From Janthinobacterium sp. 64 (lineage in GTDB: Bacteria > Pseudomonadota > Gammaproteobacteria > Burkholderiales > Burkholderiaceae_D): a stretch of 64,000 nucleotides of DNA. The notes beneath the pieces were generated by a model. That model did no database searches. It saw only the letters and a program-made list of their open reading frames with translations, and had not been told where the DNA came from. The position numbers and the translations under genes are program-made. Positions within the stretch are counted from its first letter, which is position 1; every line of letters starts with the position of its first letter. Location of the stretch: the NCBI RefSeq assembly GCF_002813325.1, contig NZ_PHUG01000001.1, positions 5,945,386 through 6,009,385 on the forward strand. Reading direction: 5' to 3'. Shown piece after piece: positions 55,029-64,000 of the stretch.

Positions 55029-56540
55029 TTATGCTTTGTTCATGCGCGTCAGGCGCATGTTGACCAGCGAAATCGCGGCCACGAGGAAGAAGATCAGCGT
55101 CGAGATGGCGGCGGCCAGGCCAAAGTTCTGGCCGGAATCCTCGAACGCGATGCGGTAGGTGTAGGACACAAGCAAGTCCGTCGTGCCGGCCGGTAAAGTC
55201 GTGTCGAGGAAATCGGGACGCCCGCCCGTCAGCAAACTGATCAGCACAAAATTGTTGAAATTGAAACCCAGGCTGGCCACCATCAGCGGCGTCAGCGGCT
55301 TGATGATCAATGGCAGGGTGATCTTGAAGAAATTCGTCAGCGGTCCCGCGCCGGCCAGGGCCGAGGCTTCGTACAGGTCCGACGGAATCGCCTTGATCAA
55401 GCCCATGCACACGACCATCATGTAGGGGTAGCCGAGCCATGTATTGACGATCAAAATCATGGCCTTGGCCAGGGTGGTATCGGAGAACCAGGCGGGCTTG
55501 ATGCCGAACAGGGCGTCGAGCACGAGGTTGATTTCGCCGAAGTTATTGTTAAATAAACCCTTGAAGACCAGGATGGAAATGAAACCGGGCACGGCGTAGG
55601 GCAGGAACAGCAGGGTGCGGTACAGGCCGCGGAAGCGCAGCGCATCCCAGTTCAGCAGTACAGCCAATACCATGCCCAGGCCTGTCGTCGTGGCCACGCT
55701 GATCAGGGCGAAAACGATGGTCCAGACAAAAATGCGCAGGAAGGGGCCGCGGAACGCTTCGTCGGAGAAAATCTTGACGAAGTTGGCGAAGCCCACGTTG
55801 ACCTTGAAGCCCGGTTCCAGCTTGCTACCGTCCGGCATTTCATAAAAGCCCGTCTTGAAGTTCGGCGTGACCAGTTCGCCCGTGGCGATCTTCTTCAAGG
55901 TCTTGTCCGGCAATTGCTTGTAGACGTGAGCGACAGGGCCGAATTCGCGCAAGCCCACCATGCGCAGCTCGATCTTGTTCGGCAGCACGAGGGTGAGCAG
56001 CTTGATATCCTTTTGCAGGGCGATGATGTCCTTGATGCCCAGCGGCGGGGCCAGCACGGGCGCCTGCACGGGGTCAGCCGGCGCCACTTCCACGGTCAAA
56101 GGCACGGCGCGCTTGAGGGCCAGCGGCTGCGTCAAGAGCACTTCGCCCGTGTCCGGGCTTTCCAGGCGCAAGCGGTATTCCTTGTTGTCGGCATGCACGG
56201 TCATCGCATAGCCGGCGCTTTCCACCCGCTGCGTCTCGTCCAGCAAATATTGCGTGGCCCGTTCATAGGTGAGCAGGTTGCGCGAACTGAAATTGGTAAA
56301 GCCGATCGACACCGTGTACACCATCGGCAGCAGCACGAAGACGATCACCGCCGTGATGCCGGGAAACAGATAACGGTAGGCATAGGCGCGCGGCGACGTG
56401 AAGACGAACGTCGTCAGGGTCAGCAAGCCGAGGAAGACGGCGGCCAGCATGGTCTGGCCGGAAATGTACAACATGAAGAGCAGATACAGACCCAGCGCCA
56501 TGCTGATGGTCAATACCGTAGGGCCGATAAACTTGCGCAC
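55029..56540 (-). CDS. malF: Maltose/maltodextrin ABC permease MalF
   Basis: A 503-residue permease. Three N-terminal segments are followed by the large periplasmic P2 loop (about residues 90-270) that contacts MalE, then five more segments. The coupling loop is SDLYEASALAGAGPLTNFFK. It starts downstream of a palindromic repeat in the malE-malF gap and is 9 bases from malG. Confidence 0.93.
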   Translation of the reverse strand: MRKFIGPTVLTISMALGLYLLFMLYISGQTMLAAVFLGLLTLTTFVFTSPRAYAYRYLFPGITAVIVFVLLPMVYTVSIGFTNFSSRNLLTYERATQYLLDETQRVESAGYAMTVHADNKEYRLRLESPDTGEVLLTQPLALKRAVPLTVEVAPADPVQAPVLAPPLGIKDIIALQKDIKLLTLVLPNKIELRMVGLREFGPVAHVYKQLPDKTLKKIATGELVTPNFKTGFYEMPDGSKLEPGFKVNVGFANFVKIFSDEAFRGPFLRIFVWTIVFALISVATTTGLGMVLAVLLNWDALRFRGLYRTLLFLPYAVPGFISILVFKGLFNNNFGEINLVLDALFGIKPAWFSDTTLAKAMILIVNTWLGYPYMMVVCMGLIKAIPSDLYEASALAGAGPLTNFFKITLPLIIKPLTPLMVASLGFNFNNFVLISLLTGGRPDFLDTTLPAGTTDLLVSYTYRIAFEDSGQNFGLAAAISTLIFFLVAAISLVNMRLTRMNKA

Positions 56541-56562
56541 GATGGATACCTGTAATGATACG

Positions 56563-56649
56563 TAGGTCGGATTAGGCCCAAAGGGCCGTAATCCGACAAC
56601 ATTGTTGGCGGCACATGTCGGATTACGCGCTACACGCTAATCCGACCTA
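56563..56649. repeat. Palindromic repeat, GTCGGATTA family, full copy 2
   Basis: TAGGTCGGATTAG (56563-56575) and CTAATCCGACCTA (56637-56649) have the same ends as the repeat at 11111-11196, and the inner TGTCGGATTACGCG is shared. It lies between malE and malF, where such hairpins could protect the malE message and reduce malF expression relative to it. Confidence 0.85.
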
Positions 56650-56668
56650 CGCTCAAACAAAATATGGC

Positions 56669-57889
56669 TTAATTGGCGGTCGTAATCCGCTTCGCCGCCG
56701 CGTCCAGGCCATCCTTGGTCGTCTGGCGGCCTTGCGTGATGTTTTCCAGCGCCGATTGCATCGACGACCAGAAGCGGCCCATTTCCGGGTTGTTCGGCAT
56801 CGGGCGGCCCGCTTGCGCGCTTTCCATCGTCGCCTGGATGTTCGGATTGGCTTTCAATTCCGCGAACAGTACCTTGTTCGCTGGCGTGCCCAGCGGGACG
56901 TCGGCGTTGATGGTTTTCAAGCCGTTGAGCTGCAGCATCTGGTTTTCCAGGAATTCCGTCGCCAGGTCCTTGTTCGGGCTGGCTTTCGAAATCATCGCGC
57001 CCAGCACGCCCACGAATGGGGTGGCCGTCTTGCCTGCCACGGTAGGAATCGTTGCCACGCCGTAATTGATCTTCGATTTGCGCGCATTGTCCCACGACCA
57101 TGGGCCATTGATCATCATGGCGATCTTGCCCTGGTTGAAACCGGCTTCCATTTCCGCGTAGCCGGCGCCCTTCGGCATGGCGCCGCTGTTGATCAGGGTC
57201 ATCAGCGCATTCACGCCCGCCTGCGAACCGGCATTGTTCACGCCCGTCTTGGCCGCATCGTAGCGGCCGTCGGACTTGACTTCAAACGGGAAGCCGCCGC
57301 CCGCACCCAGCAAAGGCCACGTGAAATAGGTATTCGTGTAATCCCACAGGATGGCTTTCTTGCCTTGTGCCGAGAGTTTCTTGTCCAGCGCGGCGATTTC
57401 CTCGAAGGTCTTGGGCGGATTCGGCACCAGGTCCTTGTTGTAGACGAGGGCGACGGCTTCGATGGAGATCGGATAGCCCCAGGTCTTGCCGCCCACGGTG
57501 AAGGCGTTCCAGGCCAGCGGCAGGATGGCGGCGCGCGCTTCCTTGCTTGGCGTCACTGGTTGCAGCAAACCGGCGTCGATCCAGCCGCCGATGCGGTCAT
57601 GCGGCCAGATCCAGATGTCCGGGCCCTTGCCGGCGGCCGCTGCTTGCTGGAATTTGTTCGGCGCATCTTCCGGGTGTTCGACGACGACCTTGATGCCCGT
57701 CTTCTTGGTAAATTCCTCGCCGACCTTGGCCAGACCCTTGTAGCCTTTGTCGCCATTGATCCAGATCAGGAGGGTGCCTGCTTCGGCCGCGTGCGCCATG
57801 CTGACGGCGGCCAGGTTGCCGATGCCGGCCAGGGCGGCGGCGATCAGGGTGGTTTTGATGAAGCTGCGTTTCGGGTGCGTGAAGGACAT
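56669..57889 (-). CDS. malE: Maltose/maltodextrin-binding protein
   Basis: A 406-residue periplasmic binding protein. The N-terminus [20 protein letters not shown] is a signal peptide ending near ASMAHA, and the mature part shows family segments [57 protein letters not shown] and [20 protein letters not shown]. It delivers maltodextrins to MalFGK. It is the first gene of the mal transport operon, and its short leader (57890-57998) has no LacI-type palindrome. Confidence 0.94.
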   Translation of the reverse strand: MSFTHPKRSFIKTTLIAAALAGIGNLAAVSMAHAAEAGTLLIWINGDKGYKGLAKVGEEFTKKTGIKVVVEHPEDAPNKFQQAAAAGKGPDIWIWPHDRIGGWIDAGLLQPVTPSKEARAAILPLAWNAFTVGGKTWGYPISIEAVALVYNKDLVPNPPKTFEEIAALDKKLSAQGKKAILWDYTNTYFTWPLLGAGGGFPFEVKSDGRYDAAKTGVNNAGSQAGVNALMTLINSGAMPKGAGYAEMEAGFNQGKIAMMINGPWSWDNARKSKINYGVATIPTVAGKTATPFVGVLGAMISKASPNKDLATEFLENQMLQLNGLKTINADVPLGTPANKVLFAELKANPNIQATMESAQAGRPMPNNPEMGRFWSSMQSALENITQGRQTTKDGLDAAAKRITTAN

Positions 57890-57998
57890 GTCAATCTCCA
57901 GTATCTTTTTTTATGCTAAGTTTATGTTGAGTATCAAGGCTGAAACGATGCAACCAGGCCAGGCGGCGCCTGTAGCGCCTGGCCCCTTAAATGCGTAA

Positions 57999-59084
<1,086 letters not shown>

Positions 59085-59112
59085 GTCGTCCTCACTCTCA
59101 CTGAATGTGCCT

Positions 59113-59219
59113 GGCCAAATCTACTGCGCGTCGAGATTTGCGGCTGGCGATGCTCACTGTGCGTTCGCACAGCTGCGCTTCTCAGCCACAACTCTCATCC
59201 GCTCGCTACGATTTTGCCA
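59113..59219. repeat. Dispersed ~105-bp palindromic repeat, copy 2
   Basis: Its reverse complement is closely similar to 35875-35979. The central part CACTGTGCGTTCGCACAG forms a hairpin like the ACTGTAC-GAAT-GTACAGT of copy 1, with compensating changes in the two arms (GTGCG/CGCAC here), which suggests selection on the fold. It lies between malK and the alpha-glucosidase gene. Confidence 0.75.
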
Positions 59220-59302
59220 AGCACTGATACTCTGTTGTTCGGCCCCGCTGATGCGCGGGGCTCGTTATTGTAATTGGCGGCATGGCCGCCAAAGCCTGCG
59301 AT

Positions 59303-60940
59303 TTACGCCAGGGTGCCGAACCAGCCGCCATGCGGGGGCAGGCTGATCTGCTGGCCATCTTTGCTGCCTGGCAAGCCGTGACCGGCCAGGTCGGCCGCTG
59401 CTGCGGCGGCCCGCAAGTCAAACGTGACCGTTTCGGTGCCCAGGTTGAAGGCGGCCAGCACGGACGGTTGGCCGGCCAAGTCGCGGCGCAGGGCCAGCAC
59501 GGGTTCTGGCGCATCGAAGAAGACGATATCGCCGCGCAGCAATTGCGGCAGGGTGCGGCGCCAGGCGAGGATGTTCTGCGCAAACGTCAAGGGCGAGGCG
59601 CTATCGCGCTCTTCCACGTCGACGGCGCGCGCCAGATGCTCGGGCGGCACGGGCAGCCAAGGTTTGGCATTGCTGAAACCGCCATGCGGCGCATCGGCCA
59701 CCCACGGCATCGGCGTGCGGCAGCCGTCGCGGCCCTTGAACTGTGGCCAGAACGGGATGCCGTACGGGTCTTGCAGCGCCTCGAAAGGAATGTCCGCTTC
59801 CGTCAGGGCCAGCTCGTCGCCCTGGTACAGGCACGGCGTGCCTTTCAGCGCGGCCTGCACGGCCAGCACCACCTTGGCCAGCGAGGGCGATGGATTCTCG
59901 CCGCCCCAGCGCGTCATGACGCGCACGCTGTCGTGGTTGCCCACAGACCAGGAAGCCCAGCCGTCGGCCACTTGCGCCTCGAACTCTTCCACCTGGGTGC
60001 GGATGTGCGCGGCGGAAAACTCCGCCGTCAGCAAGTTGAAGCTGTAGGCCATGTGCAGTTTGTCGACGCCCGTGTAGGCAGCCATGGTGGCCAGCGCATT
60101 GTCGTCGCCCACTTCGCCGATGGAAATGGCCTGGTATTCATCGAGCACGGCGCGCACGCGCTGCAGGTAGGCGATGTTTTCCGGCTGCGTCTTGTCGTAC
60201 ACGTGCGCCTGCATGCCGTACGGGTTGATGGCCGATACGCTGCTCGCGTCGCGCTGGGCGGCTGGCGGATTATCGCGCAGCAATTGATCGTGATACGGGA
60301 AGTTGCAGGAATCGAAGCGGAAGCCATCGACGCCGCGTTCCAGCCAGAAACGCAGGTTGTCCAGCTGCGCTTGCTGCACGGCCGGATGATGGAAATTCAG
60401 GTCGGGCTGGCTGACGAGGAAATCGTGCAGGTAGTACTGGCCGCGGCGCGGCTCCCATTGCCAGGCGGAACCGCCGAACACGGACAGCCAGTTGTTCGGC
60501 GCCGTGCCGTCCGGTTTCTGGTCGGCCCACACATACCAGTCGGCCTTGGGATTGTCGCGGCTGGAGCGGCTTTCCACGAACCATGGGTGGACGTCGGACG
60601 AGTGCGACAGCACCTGGTCGATCATTACTTTCAAGCCCAGTTCATGGGCGCGCGCCACCAGGCGGTCGAAATCGGCCAAAGTACCAAACATGGGATCGAC
60701 ATCGCAGAAATCGGCCACGTCGTAGCCGAAGTCTTTCATCGGCGACGTGAAGAAGGGCGAGATCCAGACGATGTCGGCACCCAGGGCGGCGATGTAGTCG
60801 AGCTTGGAGGTAATGCCGGGCAAGTCGCCGATGCCGTCGCCATTGCTGTCGAGGAAGCTGCGTGGATAGACCTGGTAGATGACGGCGCTGCGCCACCAGT
60901 CGGCGGGCAGGTGGGCGAGATTGTTCTGGATGGTCGGCAT
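59303..60940 (-). CDS. GH13 alpha-glucosidase
   Basis: A 545-residue cytoplasmic alpha-glucosidase of the oligo-1,6-glucosidase/alpha-glucosidase branch. Region I is DQVLSH (108-113), region II is GFRFD with nucleophile Asp210, region III is GEVGDD with acid/base Glu276, and region IV is NHD (335-337). The motif QPDLN (178-182) and NGDGIGDLPGI are typical. It converts imported maltodextrins to glucose. Two LacI-type operators lie at 61024-61067 just upstream. Confidence 0.93.
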   Translation of the reverse strand: MPTIQNNLAHLPADWWRSAVIYQVYPRSFLDSNGDGIGDLPGITSKLDYIAALGADIVWISPFFTSPMKDFGYDVADFCDVDPMFGTLADFDRLVARAHELGLKVMIDQVLSHSSDVHPWFVESRSSRDNPKADWYVWADQKPDGTAPNNWLSVFGGSAWQWEPRRGQYYLHDFLVSQPDLNFHHPAVQQAQLDNLRFWLERGVDGFRFDSCNFPYHDQLLRDNPPAAQRDASSVSAINPYGMQAHVYDKTQPENIAYLQRVRAVLDEYQAISIGEVGDDNALATMAAYTGVDKLHMAYSFNLLTAEFSAAHIRTQVEEFEAQVADGWASWSVGNHDSVRVMTRWGGENPSPSLAKVVLAVQAALKGTPCLYQGDELALTEADIPFEALQDPYGIPFWPQFKGRDGCRTPMPWVADAPHGGFSNAKPWLPVPPEHLARAVDVEERDSASPLTFAQNILAWRRTLPQLLRGDIVFFDAPEPVLALRRDLAGQPSVLAAFNLGTETVTFDLRAAAAAADLAGHGLPGSKDGQQISLPPHGGWFGTLA

Positions 60941-61023
60941 GAATGATTTCTTAAAAGTTGCCTGTAGCCTTGGCTATCAGGGCGGCGCTGCTGGTTGGTA
61001 GGCGAACGTCTTATTTTAAAATT

Positions 61024-61067
61024 CAAAGCGCTTTGGGTATGAAATGAGTATAGTTCAAAGCGCTTTG
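61024..61067. promoter_or_regulatory. Two LacI-type operators before the alpha-glucosidase gene
   Basis: CAAAGCGCTTTG at 61024-61035 and 61056-61067 is a perfect 12-bp palindrome, 32 bp apart (three helical turns). Identical sites occur before the maltoporin gene (63800-63832). The nearby LacI-family gene is the likely binder. Confidence 0.85.
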
Positions 61068-61142
61068 AAAAGTAAAGCGATACACGCGCCAGACATACGA
61101 TTTTTTTATGAGGGTGATTCAGGACAACAAGGTGGGAGGACC

Positions 61143-61169
61143 GGGGTCAGACCCGGCGGGTCTGACCCC
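61143..61169. repeat. Palindromic repeat GGGGTCAGACCC, copy 2
   Basis: Identical to 40810-40836, with perfect 12-base arms and a GGC loop. It lies between the operators and the LacI gene. Confidence 0.88.
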
Positions 61170-61201
61170 AGCTTTCTGCTGCGGGCCAATGCAATATTTA
61201 A

Positions 61202-62212
61202 CTACCTAATTACCGGGCCCGCCGACTCCCCCGGCAACAGTTCGCACGGCCACAGTTCCTGCAAGTCGCTAACGGGCGTGCCGTCCATCAGGGCCAGCAG
61301 CATGTGGATCATCTTCGCGCCGGCGCCGCGCGGGTCGGGCTGGACGACGGTGGTGACGTTGTGGCCGGCCAGGGAATCTTCCATCACGCCCCAGACGATC
61401 AGCGACATCTCGCTGCCGATGGCGATGCCCGCGTCGAGCAGGGCGCGCACGGCGCCCACGCCCGACATGTGATTGTCGACGATGACGGCGGTAGGGCGGG
61501 GCGAGCGGGCCAGCAGGCGCTGCATGGCCTGGTAGCCGGCGCGGCGGTCGTGGGCATTGTCGACCAGGTTGTCCGGGTCAACGGCCAGGCCGCCCGCCTG
61601 CATGGCGTGCTGGAAACTGTCGACGCGCTGGCGCACGAAGTTCAGGTCCGGCGTGGCGCTGATCAGGCCGATGCGCTGGTGGCCCAGCTGCGCCAGGCGC
61701 TCGACGGCCAGGCGCATGCCGGCCTCGTTGTCATAGTCGAACCAGGCGTGCGGCTGGTTCAGCTGCGTGCGGCCATGCGCGACAAACGGCATGCGCTGCT
61801 GCGCCAGGTAGGCGATGCGCTCGTCGTACGGTTTCGTGCGTCCGACGATCAGGCCATCGATGCGGCGGCCCTTGACCATGCGTTGATAGGTGTGGAATTC
61901 ATTGGTGGCCGAGGCGGGCGCGATCATCATGTCCATCTGCTGCGCTTCCAGCGCTTCCGACATGCCGCCCACGATGTCGATGAACATGGGGTCGGCCAGG
62001 TCGTTCGGCATCAGCGGGTAGATGATGCCGACGATATTCGTGCGTCCCACGGCCAGGCTGCGCGCCATGGGATTGGGGCGGTAACCGGCGGCCTGCGCGG
62101 CGGCCAGCACCCGCTCGCGTGTGCGTTCGCTCACTTCCGGATAGCCATTCAAGGCGCGGCTGACGGTGGTTTCGGATATTCCTAGCGTTTTGGCGAGATT
62201 TTTGAGGTTCAT
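61202..62212 (-). CDS. LacI-family transcriptional regulator of maltodextrin genes
   Basis: A 336-residue regulator. The N-terminal helix-turn-helix (LKNLAKTLGISETTVSRALN) and hinge (AGYRPNPMARSLA) are typical, and it is followed by a periplasmic-binding-like effector domain. Effector-domain landmarks are VVQPDPRGAGAKM and LIVGRTKPYDERIAYLA. It sits beside alpha-glucosidase and maltoporin genes, each with CAAAGCGCTTTG palindromes, which supports a role like the maltose-responsive AglR/MalR repressors. Confidence 0.92.
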   Translation of the reverse strand: MNLKNLAKTLGISETTVSRALNGYPEVSERTRERVLAAAQAAGYRPNPMARSLAVGRTNIVGIIYPLMPNDLADPMFIDIVGGMSEALEAQQMDMMIAPASATNEFHTYQRMVKGRRIDGLIVGRTKPYDERIAYLAQQRMPFVAHGRTQLNQPHAWFDYDNEAGMRLAVERLAQLGHQRIGLISATPDLNFVRQRVDSFQHAMQAGGLAVDPDNLVDNAHDRRAGYQAMQRLLARSPRPTAVIVDNHMSGVGAVRALLDAGIAIGSEMSLIVWGVMEDSLAGHNVTTVVQPDPRGAGAKMIHMLLALMDGTPVSDLQELWPCELLPGESAGPVIR

Positions 62213-62307
62213 GGATGCTGCGTCTGGGGTGGATCGGGAGCGATGCAGAGTAGTTTATCTGATAAATGCCGGAATGATCAGGGGGATGACCGGCGGCGGC
62301 AGCGCCC

Positions 62308-62342
62308 AAAAAAATACGCGGGCAAACCCAGGGGCGCCCGCG
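62308..62342 (-). terminator. Rho-independent terminator on the minus strand, downstream of the maltoporin gene
   Basis: On the minus strand CGCGGGC (62342-62336) pairs with GCCCGCG (62323-62317), and after two bases a run of seven T (62314-62308) follows. It lies about 160 bases after the maltoporin stop and before the LacI gene, so it ends the maltoporin transcript. Confidence 0.75.
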
Positions 62343-62455
62343 CTAAAAGAGGATACTGCTGAATCACTACATTGAAGCTGCCGGCCATCGCGTGCAGCGG
62401 CGAAATGGTGGGTCCGGATATTCCTTGCCCCTGGATGAGCGGGCGGTGTTGCTGC

Positions 62456-62487
62456 CATTGGCAAGCATCTATGGATGCTTGCCAATG
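62456..62487. repeat. 13-bp perfect inverted repeat just after the maltoporin stop
   Basis: CATTGGCAAGCAT (62456-62468) and ATGCTTGCCAATG (62475-62487) pair perfectly with a 6-base loop. It may act as a 3' stabilising hairpin for the maltoporin message; no T-tract is on the minus strand. Confidence 0.7.
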
Positions 62488-62503
62488 TTTTAGAGGCCTG
62501 CGA

Positions 62504-63724
62504 TTACCACCAGCTTTCCACTTGGAAACCAACCGAGCTGCCGTTGGTCTTGCCACCAAACACGCCCGTCGACGACAGCGCGGTTTCCGCGGCGGCGGCC
62601 GACTGGGCTGCCTTGTTCCATTTGGCGTAGGTGTAGAAGGCGCGCAGCACGGGGCGCGACCAGAAGCTGTTGCCAGCCGACAGTTGCGGGGCAATCGTCA
62701 GCTTGGTCAGGTTGCGGCTTTCTCCGCCTTCCGGCTTGACGATGTCGTGGCCCAGTTCCACGGCCAGGCTGTAGTTGTCCGTGAAGTGGTAGACGGGACG
62801 CGCGCCGATCGAGGTCCACTTGCTGCTGACGCCCGCCGTTTCCTTGTCTTCATAGACGAAGGTGCCCATGCCCGACCAGGCGCCTTTGGGCTGGATCATG
62901 ATCTGTTCCGTCAGACGCACGACCTTGTCGTCCTTGTCGGCGCCCAGGCTGAAGCCGCCCGTGTTGGCGGCGCTACCCTTGCCGAACTGCAATGCCACCT
63001 TGTTGAAGCCGCCCAGCAGGTTGCCTTGTGTATGCATGATGGTCAGCAAGTGGCCGCTGGCGATGGGGGCTGCGCCTTGTGCGTTGCGTTTCTGATTGAA
63101 TTGCAGGCCCAGGGTCAGTTCACCGTCCGGGTTGACCTTGATGCCGGAAAAGCGCAAGTCGTGGGACAGGCCCATGCGCTTGCTGTCCTTGTCGTCGGCC
63201 GTGCGCACGACGGCGTAGGCCAGCTTGGCGGCGCCCAGGTCGATGTTTTCCAGGCCGGCGCCAGGGCCGCTGTTATTCCAGAAGTAGTAATCGGTGATGT
63301 GCACGTCCTGGCGGTCGTAGTAGCGCTTGCCGACCCAGGCGCGCGCTTCGGCGAAGGCGCCCGTGCCGATCTTGTCGGCGACGACGTTCATTTCGCGCCA
63401 CGACGGGTCCGATTGTTCCCAGTCCTGGTTCTGGTTGACGGAAAACGCCACCAGGGTATTGATGCGGAAGGTGGTGCCGTTGGCAGCCTTGAAGGCTTCG
63501 CCGCCGAATTTCAGCTCGCCGTAGGTTTCGCACTCATTGCCCAGACGATATTTGGACGAGGCGCCGGCCAGGCCGAAACACGCTTCCTTGCCGCCTTCGC
63601 TGCTGGTGCCGAAGCCCGAGCGGATGTAGCCGCCGAAATCGATCGGCAGGGCGGCCTGGGCAGCCGAAGCGCTCAAGGCCAAGGCCACGGCGGCAGGCAA
63701 AGTTTTCAAGAAATGTTTGTTCAT
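62504..63724 (-). CDS. lamB: Maltoporin-like carbohydrate porin
   Basis: A 406-residue outer-membrane porin with signal peptide ending near SASAAQA. The mature N-terminus IDFGGYIRSGFGTSSEGGKE and the repeated beta-strand pattern with C-terminal VGFQVESWW (aromatic last residue) fit the LamB family. Family segments include RYYDRQDVHITDYYFWNNSG and SKYRLGNECETYGELKFGGE. The start at 63724 follows GGAGA. Three CAAAGCGCTTTG-type operators lie upstream. Confidence 0.93.
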   Translation of the reverse strand: MNKHFLKTLPAAVALALSASAAQAALPIDFGGYIRSGFGTSSEGGKEACFGLAGASSKYRLGNECETYGELKFGGEAFKAANGTTFRINTLVAFSVNQNQDWEQSDPSWREMNVVADKIGTGAFAEARAWVGKRYYDRQDVHITDYYFWNNSGPGAGLENIDLGAAKLAYAVVRTADDKDSKRMGLSHDLRFSGIKVNPDGELTLGLQFNQKRNAQGAAPIASGHLLTIMHTQGNLLGGFNKVALQFGKGSAANTGGFSLGADKDDKVVRLTEQIMIQPKGAWSGMGTFVYEDKETAGVSSKWTSIGARPVYHFTDNYSLAVELGHDIVKPEGGESRNLTKLTIAPQLSAGNSFWSRPVLRAFYTYAKWNKAAQSAAAAETALSSTGVFGGKTNGSSVGFQVESWW

Positions 63725-63778
63725 TGCGTCTCCAGTGTTTTTATAGGTGTGGGATCGGTGCGCATAACTTCGCACAAC

Positions 63779-63832
63779 CAAAGCGCTTTAGTTATGTTTC
63801 AAAGCGCTTTGAGTATAGTTCAAAGCGCTTTG
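63779..63832. promoter_or_regulatory. Three LacI-type operators before the maltoporin gene
   Basis: CAAAGCGCTTTA (63779-63790), CAAAGCGCTTTG (63800-63811) and CAAAGCGCTTTG (63821-63832) are spaced exactly 21 bp apart, two helical turns. They match the sites at 61024-61067, so one LacI-type regulator should control both. Confidence 0.87.
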
Positions 63833-63847
63833 ATCAGTAAACTAGTT

Positions 63848-64000
63848 TTATTCCTTGAAACTTTTGAGGTGTTGCGGAGAAACATCAACGGTGGGCAGGG
63901 CGGTGCTGTCCGCCCTGGCGCCGGCCGGATGGCGCAGGAATGCCAGGATCAGCAGGGCCGAGGCGGTGGTGATGCTGGCCAGCACATACAGCAAGTGGCG
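63848..64000 (-). CDS. C-terminal end of a membrane protein, probably a transporter (5' end outside window)
   Basis: The last 50 codons of a minus-strand gene are present, ending SFKE and a stop at 63848-63850. They contain one hydrophobic helix (YVLASITTASALLILAFLR) followed by a polar tail, typical of the final segment of an MFS-type sugar transporter. Identity cannot be settled from the tail alone; the position upstream of the maltoporin suggests a saccharide carrier. Confidence 0.65.
   Translation of the reverse strand, partial: RHLLYVLASITTASALLILAFLRHPAGARADSTALPTVDVSPQHLKSFKE

Noticed and set aside
59242-59261. GC-rich hairpin after the alpha-glucosidase gene as a terminator
   Set aside because: Stem GCCCCGC/GCGGGGC is present but no T-tract follows on the coding strand.

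Overview
The window is GC-rich bacterial chromosomal DNA. The gene families, the metY, nrdDG, ubiUVT and glpDKF arrangements, and the dispersed palindromes suggest a betaproteobacterium of the Oxalobacteraceae (Janthinobacterium/Massilia/Duganella type). This is inference from protein flavour and gene order; no rRNA gene is present. About 60 genes are supported. Neither end is a natural boundary: the left edge cuts lysC, and the right edge cuts a minus-strand membrane protein gene.

Left part (1-13.6 kb). The end of lysC is followed by a tRNA-Ser(GCU) with its own promoter and terminator, then a chemoreceptor gene. A minus-strand island holds two PoNi-type (DUF1910/1911) immunity-like genes and a membrane-anchored protein. 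Next come a Fur-box-preceded DUF2325 gene, an Lgt-like/TlpA fusion, the dmeRF cobalt/nickel efflux pair with its operator, yjdM, an RlmN-family paralog, an orphan TrpF-like gene and a LysR regulator.

Metabolic middle (13.6-31 kb). A Pls/PosA-type single-module synthetase is coupled to a phosphopantetheinyl transferase gene. An oxygen-independent block follows: nrdD, a separately encoded glycyl-radical segment, nrdG, and the ubiUVT genes for anaerobic ubiquinone hydroxylation. nrdD has a tandem NrdR box and ubiU has an FNR-like promoter. Next are an HMA protein, a solute-binding protein, and an aspartate/alanine exchange operon with two antiporters and aspartate 4-decarboxylase, which can generate proton motive force.

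Central operons (31-44 kb). A TolC/HlyD/two-permease exporter lacks a visible ATPase. It is followed by a tightly overlapping seven-gene operon: MoxR-type AAA+ ATPase, two unknown proteins, a HEXXH metallopeptidase fused to a VWA domain, another unknown, a PaaK-like adenylate-forming enzyme, and a NadR-like NMN adenylyltransferase/kinase. I know of no described system with this composition, and it is the best candidate here for an undescribed one.

Right part (44-64 kb). A TetR/SDR pair diverges over three evenly spaced operators. Then come glpD-glpK-glpF, metY, and a maltodextrin regulon: malE-malF-malG-amylase-sugar kinase, malK, alpha-glucosidase, a LacI regulator and a maltoporin. Five copies of a 12-bp palindrome lie before the alpha-glucosidase and maltoporin genes. 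Three families of dispersed palindromic repeats are interspersed throughout the window.
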